A stretch of DNA of 6,141 bases from Bacteroidota bacterium (GCA_008501835.1 QQUB01000750.1:1-6141), one strand, 5' to 3'. Shown: positions 1-5,622, counted from the stretch's first letter. The notes: a model not told the origin generated them from the sequence alone. Translations and numbers: made by a program.

Positions 1-1
1 G

Positions 2-814
2 ATCATATTTCTGGCAGGAAGTTCCCTTAGTCAGGATATTCTGGCCCAGCCCTGCAACCTGGATGCAGAAGTATTTACCTTTATTTTTAATGAAAGAACC
101 TATCATGTTGTAAAAGAAAACCTCAAATGGGAAGATGCAGCAGCCTGTGCTGTTACCCGGGGAGGCAAGTTGGTCGAAATCAACAACCAACAGGAGCAAC
201 AGGCCGTTTTCGAAGGCATTGCCAATGCCTCCATTGTGCCCTCCGCAACCTATGCCGGGGAATACGAAGAAATAGCTTTTGTCTGGCTTGGCGGAAATGA
301 TCTGGAATTTGAAGGTGACTGGGCCTGGGACGGAGACAACAGCGGTGGCGGATTATTATTTTGGGCAGGTACCACGACCGGAGCTGCCGTGGGTGGATCA
401 TTTATCAATTGGGGAAATGATCCTGACAATGCTGACAACCAGGATGGACTTGCCATGGCAATTACGGAATGGCCACAAGGCGAAGCCGGTGAATGGTCTG
501 ACCTGAAAGTAAGTAATGACCTCTTTTATGTCGTTGAATATTCAACACTTTTAAATACTTCAACTCCTTTGACTCAAACTAACCTGGTACGGATTTTTCC
601 TAATCCGGCTGAATCTTTCTTCCAGCTAGAGAACAATTCTGGATTTGATATCACTTCGGTGGAGATTCTTGATGCGAGGGGAGCAGTAGTCAGGAAATTT
701 TCATCTCCTTCTGACAACACTTTTGAAGTAACTGACTTGACACCCGGAATCTATTTGGTAAAAACCATCCTCAATTCCGGCTCTCTTGTCATCAGCCAAT
801 TATCAGTAAATTAA
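2..814 (+). CDS. Secreted C-type-lectin-like protein with T9SS sorting domain (5' end missing)
   Basis: The frame is open from base 2 to the TAA at 812-814 (270 residues visible); the start codon lies outside the window, and the internal TTG at 170 is not a credible start because the lectin fold begins before it. Visible residues 1-16 look like the end of a signal peptide (IIFLAGSSLSQDILAQ). About 33-181 is a C-type-lectin-like domain: WEDAAAC at 43-49, GGKLVEI at 54-60, WLGGND at 95-100, EGDWAW at 104-109, WGNDPDN at 137-143 (in place of the EPN/QPD calcium loop), EWSDL near 165 (in place of WND) and VVEY at 177-180. The usual paired cysteines are mostly absent, as is common in bacterial members. 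About 196-270 matches the type A C-terminal sorting domain of the type IX secretion system (IFPNPAE, then LTPGIYLVK, ending QLSVN), so export across the outer membrane and cell-surface attachment or release are expected. The ligand is unknown; carbohydrate or protein binding is inferred only from the fold. Confidence 0.85.
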   Translation: MIFLAGSSLSQDILAQPCNLDAEVFTFIFNERTYHVVKENLKWEDAAACAVTRGGKLVEINNQQEQQAVFEGIANASIVPSATYAGEYEEIAFVWLGGNDLEFEGDWAWDGDNSGGGLLFWAGTTTGAAVGGSFINWGNDPDNADNQDGLAMAITEWPQGEAGEWSDLKVSNDLFYVVEYSTLLNTSTPLTQTNLVRIFPNPAESFFQLENNSGFDITSVEILDARGAVVRKFSSPSDNTFEVTDLTPGIYLVKTILNSGSLVISQLSVN

Positions 815-829
815 AATACAGCCATTAAT

Positions 830-879
830 AAAAAAAGGGATTGGAGACTTCTTGAAAGAATTCTCCAATCCCTTTTTTT
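830..879. terminator. Bidirectional hairpin terminator between convergent genes
   Basis: An 18-base perfect inverted repeat: 830-847 (seven A, then GGGATTGGAGA) pairs with 862-879 (TCTCCAATCCC, then seven T). The 14-base loop can pair a little further (TTC with GAA). The A tract on one side and T tract on the other give a U-run after the stem in both directions. It sits 15 bases after the stop of the lectin gene and 16 bases after the stop of the SCP2-type gene on the opposite strand, the expected place for a shared intrinsic terminator. Confidence 0.9.
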
Positions 880-895
880 GTTGGCAAAATAAACT

Positions 896-1195
896 TTAAC
901 CTCCCATAAGAGATTTCAGTTTCATCGCTACCCCCATATCACCTTTGACCTTGACTTTTCCGGTCATAACCGCCATCATTGGGTTGAGTTCTCCTTTGAA
1001 AAGTTTTTGAAAATTATCTCCTGAGGTTGAGATCAGGCAGTCCGCATCTTTGTCCTCGTTGGATACCTGATTTTCCTCACCGGTACCATCCAGATAGATC
1101 ACATCATCATCAATTTTGAATTTAAGGGTAGCGCCAATGGGTGCGTTTAGCTGTGCCTGGCTTTTGATCATTTCAGTTATTTCTGCAATACTCAT
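896..1195 (-). CDS. SCP2 sterol-binding domain protein
   Basis: A complete 99-residue protein consisting of one SCP2 (sterol carrier protein 2) domain. It begins with helix MSIAEITEMIKSQ, followed by beta strands ATLKFKIDDDVIYLDG (22-37), the segment ADCLISTSGDNFQKLFKGELNPMMAVMTGK (51-80) and VKVKGDMGVAMKLKSLM (81-97). The pattern of CxISTS, then FxxLxxGxxxPxxAxxxGKxKVxGDxxxAxKL is that of the family. Such domains bind hydrophobic ligands (fatty acids, acyl-CoA, sterols or hopanoid-like lipids) in a pocket; the actual bacterial ligand is usually unknown. It has no signal peptide and is expected to be cytoplasmic. It follows the Zn-knuckle gene by only 12 bases and is probably last in that operon, before the terminator at 830-879. 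The family call is firm, the ligand is not. Confidence 0.88.
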   Translation of the reverse strand: MSIAEITEMIKSQAQLNAPIGATLKFKIDDDVIYLDGTGEENQVSNEDKDADCLISTSGDNFQKLFKGELNPMMAVMTGKVKVKGDMGVAMKLKSLMGG

Positions 1196-1207
1196 TTGTA
1201 AAATTTT

Positions 1208-1570
1208 TTATTCAATATATTCCTGCCGAATGACAAGACTGTAATAATCATTCGGGAGCTCAAGATAGCCCTGATCGTAACAAAAGTGGTAAATATTACC
1301 CGATTTTGTTTGGTAAAGATTGGTAAAATATCTGAATCTAAATCCGAGTTCCATGAGCTGTTCACGATGGACCTTTGTTTTGCCATAATTATTTAGGTGA
1401 GCAAGAATCTTTCGGTTATTTCTCAGTATTCTGTTGATCCCGCGTGCAAAACTGTTGAGTTCACTGTTCGCCCTGTTGTTATAAGAGCTGCGACAATTAT
1501 CCGAGCAATACTTCTTGTCAATGCGACCGATGAATTCATCGGTACATTCCAGACATTTCTTTTTTTTCAT
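1208..1570 (-). CDS. Conserved hypothetical protein with N-terminal zinc knuckle
   Basis: 120 residues. The N terminus carries a CxxC-x12-CxxxC zinc-binding pattern (C6, C9, C22, C26: KCLECTDEFIGR, then KYCSDNCRSSYNN). It is followed by a basic helical stretch (about 38-60, FARGINRILRNNRKILAHLN) and a compact region rich in aromatic residues (GFRFRYFTNLYQTKSGNIYHFCYDQGY, 76-102) ending in LVIRQEYIE. I recall proteins of this exact form as common hypothetical proteins in Bacteroidota, annotated at most as Zn-ribbon proteins. No enzyme motif is visible; the basic charge and zinc knuckle would fit nucleic-acid binding, but that is inference. It starts 34 bases after the methyltransferase gene and ends 12 bases before the SCP2 gene, so it is likely co-transcribed with both. 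Confidence 0.85.
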   Translation of the reverse strand: MKKKKCLECTDEFIGRIDKKYCSDNCRSSYNNRANSELNSFARGINRILRNNRKILAHLNNYGKTKVHREQLMELGFRFRYFTNLYQTKSGNIYHFCYDQGYLELPNDYYSLVIRQEYIE

Positions 1571-1604
1571 CTTCGATTAGTTGTGGTTTATTTTCAAATG
1601 GTTT

Positions 1605-2273
1605 TTACTTTATTTTTTGATTGAACAACATCCAGTTTCCTCCAACATCCACAAATTGCCCCTCCGGGAATACCTTTAAAAACCGATCCTCAAAAAAGGT
1701 TTTGGTCTTTTTGACATCATCCCGATTTGCAGCCAGCCGGTTATACAATAACAACCCTTCAGGCTTAAGCAGCCCTTTCATGGCTTCCAGGTATTCTTCG
1801 TTTTCAAAAGGGTCAGGAACCTTGTCATCCAGAAAAATATCCATACAGATCATATCATACTTATCCTGACTTTGCATCACATAAGCATAGGCATCTGTAC
1901 AAATCAATTCAATATTGGAATTCATTTCCGGAATCGAATACTTATTGGCCAGGTACAAAACCTCTTCATCTATCTCAATAGCCGTATAATGATAATCCTG
2001 GCCTTGCTTTTCCAGAATAACCGGAATACTTCCCAAACCAAATCCAAGGACGAGTACAGTTTCTATTTTCCTGTCATCCAGTTTTGCCTTTTTGAATGCT
2101 TTCACAAAATTATCATACCGGTCTTCATAGGAATAAACCGCATGAGCTGTACACAACTGATACCTTCCTCTCCGCAAACTGACATAAAGATGCGGATTAT
2201 GAGTACTTGGAGAACTCTCGACGTGGAGCTCTCCAAAGTAACTAAAAAACTTTCTCCAAAAGGTTTTGCTCAT
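1605..2273 (-). CDS. Spermidine-synthase-like SAM-dependent methyltransferase-fold protein
   Basis: 222 residues with a Rossmann methyltransferase fold of the spermidine synthase type. Motif I is VLVLGFGLGS (73-82); the acidic ribose-binding position is in AIEIDEEVL (98-106, E100); CTDAYAYV (125-132) supplies the adenine-side Asp; YDMICMDIFLDD (139-150) is the post-II strand and KGLLKPEGLLLYN (166-178) the following helix-turn. The N-terminal part (YSYEDRYDNFVKAF, 47-60) resembles the strand and helix before the fold in spermidine synthases. At about 220 residues it is shorter than true spermidine synthases (about 280), and the catalytic region reads DIFLDD instead of the typical D-S-(S/T)-D-P pattern, so synthesis of spermidine is doubtful. 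It more probably belongs to the group of spermidine-synthase-domain proteins of unknown substrate. It leads a tight run with the Zn-knuckle and SCP2 genes. Confidence 0.85.
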   Translation of the reverse strand: MSKTFWRKFFSYFGELHVESSPSTHNPHLYVSLRRGRYQLCTAHAVYSYEDRYDNFVKAFKKAKLDDRKIETVLVLGFGLGSIPVILEKQGQDYHYTAIEIDEEVLYLANKYSIPEMNSNIELICTDAYAYVMQSQDKYDMICMDIFLDDKVPDPFENEEYLEAMKGLLKPEGLLLYNRLAANRDDVKKTKTFFEDRFLKVFPEGQFVDVGGNWMLFNQKIK

Positions 2274-2290
2274 GCTTATCTCTTTGCGAA

Positions 2291-2343
2291 CTTTATGACT
2301 ATGTGGTGTTTTTTTTTAACACAAAGGCACATAGAGCACATAG
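2291..2343. repeat. Word-like repeat with hairpin upstream of the methyltransferase gene
   Basis: On the minus strand this gap reads as near-direct 9-base words CTATGTGCT, CTATGTGCC, TTTGTGTTA, then an A-run and an inverted return ACACCACATAG. On the plus strand CTATGTG (2299-2305) and GTGTT (2306-2310) can pair with AACAC (2318-2322) and CACATAG (2328-2334), with a 7-base T loop and a five-base bulge. A second CACATAG lies at 2337-2343. It fills most of the 76 bases between the ABM stop and the methyltransferase start. I recall similar words (variants of cacagaggcacagag) between genes in other Bacteroidota, but cannot check copy number here. Confidence 0.6.
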
Positions 2344-2349
2344 TTCTTA

Positions 2350-2649
2350 TCAAACCTCTTCTTCAACCGTCCAGGCCTCTGCCTTTGCTTCAAACATCGG
2401 CTTCACCAATGCCCAGGTTCCCTTGAACAACTCGGATTGCCTATATTTTTGCAAAGCTTCCTCATCATCCCAAATACTATAGGTGAAGAAGATATTATCA
2501 GGTTCTTTACACCGCAATAATTCCACTCCATGACATCCATCAAAGCCGCTGATAAATGGTTGTTTTTTTCTGTATACTTTAATAAATTCTTCCGTTGCTT
2601 CCTGCCGGAAGGTCATTTTTACAATTCGTTTAATGCTATTCTTTTGCAT
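2350..2649 (-). CDS. ABM-domain putative (quinol-type) monooxygenase
   Basis: 99 residues from the ATG at 2647-2649 to the TGA at 2350-2352. The open frame extends 19 codons further upstream, but the family typically begins right at a segment like KRIVKMTFR, so the start MQKNSIKRIVKMTF is preferred. This start overlaps the end of the SAM hydrolase gene by 14 bases, pointing to translational coupling. The protein is a single dimeric alpha-beta barrel (antibiotic biosynthesis monooxygenase, ABM) domain: RIVKMTFR strand, helix EATEEFIKVYRKKQPFI, GCHGVELLRCKEPDNIFFTYSIWDDEEALQKYRQSELFKGTW. The IFFTYSIWDDEEAL and YRQSELFKGTWA segments are diagnostic. Family members are small cofactor-free oxygenases or redox-stress proteins acting on quinols or other aromatic compounds; most environmental members have no tested substrate. 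No signal peptide, so cytoplasmic. Confidence 0.87.
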   Translation of the reverse strand: MQKNSIKRIVKMTFRQEATEEFIKVYRKKQPFISGFDGCHGVELLRCKEPDNIFFTYSIWDDEEALQKYRQSELFKGTWALVKPMFEAKAEAWTVEEEV

Positions 2650-3436
2650 CCAAAAAGTCAATTTGTATGGTGTCCTCCAGGTTAAATCCAAGTAAGCCTG
2701 CAGCATTTCCCATGTTAATGGCTACCTCAAGGTGATCTGCCGAGTTAAACAAACACAACACCTCCCCAATGGGAACATCATGATAATGCTCACTAATGGA
2801 AGAAATAGGTTCATGCCCCTTAAACGTCAACAAAAATTCTCGCCCGCCACTGATTTTTTCAAACAATGCCCTGCTTATATTGGTGATCACATTATCATAA
2901 TTATCCACATGAATCACAGACCCCCTGATATGTGATGGACCAAGCACCGGTTGAAAACTGATTCTCGTCACCAGGGATTCCAAAGGCTCCCCTATATTAT
3001 ATAAGCCGCGAGATTCGCAAACGTGACTAATTGCATGGGAAAAAAGGTCTTTTAACTCAAAAAAAGTCCCATTTTTCACAGGAAGACGAAAAATTTTGGT
3101 GGGAACGGGGTCAAAGACCAGAGAAAAAATTCCATTGTCGGGACCTAAAAAAAAGTGGTTTTGATGTTCAAAAATGATAAAAGAAGGGTGCTCCGGGCTA
3201 TCATTTACGGTAAGTAAATGGATAGTTCCTTCCGGAAAATGATGCCAGGCATTTTTAAAAATAAAAGCAGCTCTGGTAATATCATAATTCCCGATTTCAT
3301 GAGAAAGATCGACGAGATTAACATCAGGGACTACGGAAAGAATACTTCCTTTTAATAGCGGCACGTAATAATCCCGGCTCCCAAAATCTGTAGTTAAGGT
3401 AACAATTGTGCGGTGCTGAATTTCTTTTTCCCCCAT
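2636..3436 (-). CDS. SAM hydrolase / chlorinase-fluorinase fold (DUF62) protein, variant active site
   Basis: 266 residues matching the SAM hydroxide adenosyltransferase (DUF62) family, which cleaves S-adenosylmethionine to adenosine and methionine using water; halogenases share the fold. N-terminal domain: IVTLTTDFGSRDYYV (11-25, D17), LLKGSILSVVPDVNLVDLSHEI (27-48), GPDNGIFSLVF (98-108). C-terminal domain: IHVDNYDNVITNI (175-187, with D178 and N182 at the adenosine/methionine-binding positions) and NSADHLEVAINMGNAAGLLG (231-250). Length is normal for the family. Odd: the usual VDPGVGxxR segment is replaced by TVNDSPEHPSF (76-86) and the usual FHGRDxFaPaAA by FFELKDLFSHAIS (125-137), so the Asp-Arg-His triad described for archaeal members is not recognisable. 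I recall Bacteroidota relatives with similar divergence, so it may be a lineage form with altered chemistry. Substrate binding residues are kept. It is followed by the overlapping ABM gene. Confidence 0.88.
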   Translation of the reverse strand: MGEKEIQHRTIVTLTTDFGSRDYYVPLLKGSILSVVPDVNLVDLSHEIGNYDITRAAFIFKNAWHHFPEGTIHLLTVNDSPEHPSFIIFEHQNHFFLGPDNGIFSLVFDPVPTKIFRLPVKNGTFFELKDLFSHAISHVCESRGLYNIGEPLESLVTRISFQPVLGPSHIRGSVIHVDNYDNVITNISRALFEKISGGREFLLTFKGHEPISSISEHYHDVPIGEVLCLFNSADHLEVAINMGNAAGLLGFNLEDTIQIDFLDAKE

Positions 3437-3610
3437 TTAGTGCAGTTCGGTTTTCAATTAGTTCCAAAGGAATATTATCGAAAAATATCTTCCCTGGACT
3501 GGTTTTACAATTGGGTAAAAATAGCCTTTTTTTCTGAAACTAGATATCCTTGGATGGAGGTGAAATGGAGGGCCTTTTTTGTATAGAATAAAGATTGATT
3601 TAATTGAAAA

Positions 3611-3660
3611 AATCCGTCAAAACCCGTTAAATCAGTTAATATCCGTGTTCAATCCCGAAC
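3611..3660. repeat. Imperfect tandem repeat of about 10 bases (core aatccgttaa)
   Basis: Successive words aatccgtcaa (3611-3620), aacccgttaa (3621-3630), aatcagttaa (3630-3639) and tatccgtgtt (3640-3649) share a core close to aatccgttaa, with a period of 9-10 bases; neighbouring words agree at about eight of ten bases in the first three. A short inverted pair TGTTC/GAACA (3646-3650 and 3657-3661) closes the block next to the stop codon of the hydrolase gene at 3663. The rest of the 226-base gap between the two minus-strand genes (3437-3662) is AT-rich with two G/C-plus-T-run words (gcctttttt) and shows no clear gene. Confidence 0.55.
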
Positions 3661-3662
3661 AA

Positions 3663-4283
3663 TTACCGAATTTGACACCTCAAGACTTTTTGAGCTCCGG
3701 AATTGGTTTGAATAATCCCTTCAAGTTGATCTCCGATTTTTACAGGACCGACACCGGCAGGAGTTCCGGTGAATATGAGGTCTCCCATTTGCAGTTTGAA
3801 GAATTTGGAAACAAAAACAATAAGGTCATCAAAAGGGAAAAGAAGATCCGTCGTATTCCCGGACTGAACAATTTCTTTATTTTTCATCAAATCGAACCTG
3901 ATCGAATCACCTTCAATTTCACTTTTAGGAATGAATTTCCCAACGGCAGCGGATCCGTCAAAGCCCTTTGCCAATTCCCAGGGGTGGCCCTTTTCCTTCA
4001 ATTCGGACTGAAGGTCTCTGGCAGTAAAATCGATTCCAAGCGTAATTTCCTCATAGTAACCTGATGCATGCTCCGGTTGAACATGTCTGCCGTTCTTTTT
4101 AATTTTCAGGACAACTTCACATTCGTAATGAAGATCTTTGGTGAAGTCGGGATAATACATTGGTTTGTTATTGACCAGGAGGGCGGAAGGAGGCTTCATG
4201 AAAATGACCGGACGTTTTGGAACGGGATTGTTCAATTCCCGGGCATGAGCTGCATAGTTTCGACCAATACAAATGATTTTCAT
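3663..4283 (-). CDS. Fumarylacetoacetate hydrolase family protein (FAHD1-like)
   Basis: 206 residues forming one compact FAH-type catalytic domain like FAHD1, which hydrolyses acylpyruvates and decarboxylates oxaloacetate using Mg2+ or Mn2+. IGRNYAAHARELNNPVP (6-22) matches the lid segment of FAHD1, with H13 and E16 at the positions of its catalytic His-Glu pair. VIFMKPPSALL (26-36) is the substrate-binding strand; HYECEVVLKI (52-61, E54 and E56) and GIDFTARDLQ (83-92, D85) supply metal ligands; KGFDGSAAVGKFIP (106-119) holds the conserved Lys; GDLIFTGTPAGVGPVKIGD (167-185) is the C-terminal signature. All expected catalytic residues are present. Length fits the short FAHD1/YcgM group rather than full eukaryotic FAH. 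It is preceded by a 261-base gap containing the trpS terminator, so it is probably transcribed from its own promoter in 4284-4470. Its substrate in this organism (acylpyruvate, oxaloacetate or an aromatic-degradation intermediate) is not determined by context. Confidence 0.92.
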   Translation of the reverse strand: MKIICIGRNYAAHARELNNPVPKRPVIFMKPPSALLVNNKPMYYPDFTKDLHYECEVVLKIKKNGRHVQPEHASGYYEEITLGIDFTARDLQSELKEKGHPWELAKGFDGSAAVGKFIPKSEIEGDSIRFDLMKNKEIVQSGNTTDLLFPFDDLIVFVSKFFKLQMGDLIFTGTPAGVGPVKIGDQLEGIIQTNSGAQKVLRCQIR

Positions 4284-4289
4284 AATAAA

Positions 4290-4325
4290 TTCAAGTTGCG
4301 GGTTACGGGTTTCAAGTTACGGGTT
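4290..4325. repeat. Word-like repeat, first copy (gcgggttacgggtt type)
   Basis: Two units beginning ttcaagtt follow each other: ttcaagttgcgggtt with acgggt (4290-4310) and ttcaagttacgggtt (4311-4325). The block lies only 6 bases upstream of the start codon of the FAH-family gene, so it would form most of that gene's 5' leader. Its reverse complement resembles the second block at 4401-4436 (about 15 of 19 bases agree between cccgtaacccgcaacttga and ctcgtaacacgcaactcaa), making an inverted pair around a 75-base spacer. Confidence 0.65.
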
Positions 4326-4400
4326 AAAAAATAAAGCAAATTACACTCATTTCCCTTCCTGATTAAAAGCTGAAGCACTAAAAAATCAACAAAAATGATC

Positions 4401-4436
4401 CAACTCGCAACGCGTACCTCGTAACACGCAACTCAA
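4401..4436. repeat. Word-like repeat, second copy, inverted relative to 4290-4325
   Basis: The block has the words caactcgcaa, cgcgtacctc, gtaacacgca, actcaaa, each around the core (a)actcgtaac/gcaac, with a period near 10. It is the degenerate inverted partner of 4290-4325. The 75 bases between the two (4326-4400) are AT-rich and are where the promoter of the FAH-family gene would be expected; I see no exact TAnnTTTG there on the minus strand (closest is TAATTTG, complement of 4337-4343). Confidence 0.6.
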
Positions 4437-4470
4437 ATTAATTAAACTGAAGGAAGCTCAATAGAAAAAT

Positions 4471-4524
4471 GGTAGGTTTGAATAAAGAAAAAGTGATCTT
4501 CTTTTCTCTTTATTCCAACCTTCC
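4471..4524 (-). terminator. Hairpin terminator downstream of trpS
   Basis: A long imperfect inverted repeat: 4471-4492 (GGTAGGTTTGAATAAAG and A-run) pairs with 4502-4524 (TTTTCTCTTTATTCC and AACCTTCC), about 20 base pairs with two mismatches and one bulged base, closing a 9-base loop. In the minus-strand transcript it begins 20 bases after the trpS stop and is followed by ATTTTTCTATT, a U-rich tail. This fits an intrinsic terminator for the ridA-trpS unit. The stem is AT-rich, so its strength is uncertain. Confidence 0.7.
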
Positions 4525-4544
4525 AGTAAAACTATTTTAAAAAA

Positions 4545-5558
4545 TCAGAATCTGACGTTCATCAGTCCTGTCAGATCTTTCACGTCCTTAATGGTTTGCT
4601 GGGCACGCTTTCTGATCTCCCAGGTACTTCCTTTGATCTGATTTTTGATCTCTTTTTTATTGGCCTGTAATTCAGCTTTACGCTCACGGAAGGTTGAACT
4701 CAATGCCACCAGTCCTTCAGCTACAGCTTCCTTAAGATCTGAATATTTCAAGGCACCTGCATTGTAATCCTGGATCAAACTGTCATGTGCCTCCTGACGG
4801 CCGGAAGCCTTGAGAAGACTGAACAGGTTTTCAACGCCCGGACTCATTTTACCTTCTTCCATTTCCCCGGTATCCGTAACGGCAGATCTGATCTGCTTGC
4901 GGATTCTTGACTCATCAGCGAAAACATTGATGAAATGTTTGTCACCGGCACTCTTACTCATTTTTCGAGTAGGATCAGCAGTAGACATCACCTTTGGCAC
5001 TTCCGTGAACAAGGTTTCCGGCAATACAAAATATTCCTTACCAACCTGGTTGTTAAAGCGTTGAGCGATATTTCTGGATAATTCCAGGTGCTGTTCCTGA
5101 TCCTTACCTACAGGGACGTAATCCGCTCTGTAAATCAGAATATCTGCAGCCTGTAATACTGGATAGTCAAGCAGTCCTGCAGAGATAAAGCCTTCTCCAC
5201 CGGTCTCCTTGCTTTGGGAACTTTTATCTTTAAACTGTGTCATACGTTGCAACATACCATAAGAGGTAAAGCAGTTAAAGATCCAGCACAATTCCGCATG
5301 CTCAGGAATCAGTGACTGAATGAAGAGGTGTTCCGCCTTGACACCAGCTGCCAACAGGTTAAAAATTAACTCCCAGGTATTCTGACGCAACTTCGAAGGT
5401 TCATAAGGCATCGTCATAGCGTGGTAATCAACCACTCCATAAACACAATCATAATTCTCCTGAAGATCTACCCAATTCTTTACAGCTCCGAAATAATTTC
5501 CAAAGTGCATGTCACCAGTAGGTTGAATGGCTGACAGCACCACTTTTTTATCACTCAT
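4545..5558 (-). CDS. trpS: Tryptophan--tRNA ligase (TrpRS)
   Basis: 337 residues, the normal length for bacterial TrpRS, a cytoplasmic class I synthetase that charges tRNA-Trp. The class I signatures are intact: QPTGDMHFGNYFGA (12-25, with H18-F-G-N21 as the HIGH motif) and KMSKSAGD (199-206, KMSKS loop). The amino-acid pocket is seen in DYPVLQAADILIYRADYVPVG (131-151, D139) and GKDQEQHLELSRNIAQRFN (151-169). The C-terminal region (290-337) is a charged helical segment (RERKAELQANKKEI, then TIKDVKDLTGLM) for anticodon recognition. The gene lies 64 bases after ridA in the same direction, so it is probably co-transcribed; a hairpin follows its stop. No leader peptide with Trp codons, and no T-box-like structure, was recognised in the 64-base gap. 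Confidence 0.97.
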   Translation of the reverse strand: MSDKKVVLSAIQPTGDMHFGNYFGAVKNWVDLQENYDCVYGVVDYHAMTMPYEPSKLRQNTWELIFNLLAAGVKAEHLFIQSLIPEHAELCWIFNCFTSYGMLQRMTQFKDKSSQSKETGGEGFISAGLLDYPVLQAADILIYRADYVPVGKDQEQHLELSRNIAQRFNNQVGKEYFVLPETLFTEVPKVMSTADPTRKMSKSAGDKHFINVFADESRIRKQIRSAVTDTGEMEEGKMSPGVENLFSLLKASGRQEAHDSLIQDYNAGALKYSDLKEAVAEGLVALSSTFRERKAELQANKKEIKNQIKGSTWEIRKRAQQTIKDVKDLTGLMNVRF

Positions 5559-5622
5559 AATGTTATAGGATTATATTTTCTATTTTGACCTCAGAGGATT
5601 TTGCCCCCCAGGAGGTCTTGAT

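Noticed and set aside
1872..2426. Plus-strand open frame of 184 codons
   Set aside because: It lies antisense to the methyltransferase and ABM genes, which have clear family motifs; the plus-strand product has no recognisable pattern.
2650..2706. Upstream extension of the ABM gene by 19 codons to an ATG at 2706
   Set aside because: The extra residues (MLQAYLDLTWRTPYKLTFW) precede the normal family start and lie fully inside the SAM hydrolase-like gene; the ATG at 2649 fits the family length.
3465..3472. TTCCTTTG on the minus strand, 28 bases before the SAM hydrolase-like start, as a -7 promoter element
   Set aside because: It has one mismatch to TAnnTTTG and no TTG at a suitable distance upstream, so it cannot be told from chance in AT-rich DNA.
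3501..3533. Plus-strand hairpin TTTTAC/GTAAAA followed by seven T, resembling a terminator
   Set aside because: No plus-strand gene ends here, the stem is only six base pairs and AT-rich, and on the minus strand there is no U-run after it.
3579..4064. Plus-strand open frame of 161 codons
   Set aside because: It is antisense to the FAH-family gene with all catalytic motifs and its start falls in AT-rich intergenic DNA; it is a shadow.
4337..4343. TAATTTG on the minus strand upstream of the FAH-family gene as a -7 element
   Set aside because: The spacing inside the element is one base short of TAnnTTTG and no matching TTG lies 17-23 bases upstream.
5559..5622. Trp leader peptide, T-box or attenuator controlling trpS
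   Set aside because: The gap is too short, has no Trp-rich reading frame and no recognisable T-box sequence; only a small inverted repeat is present.
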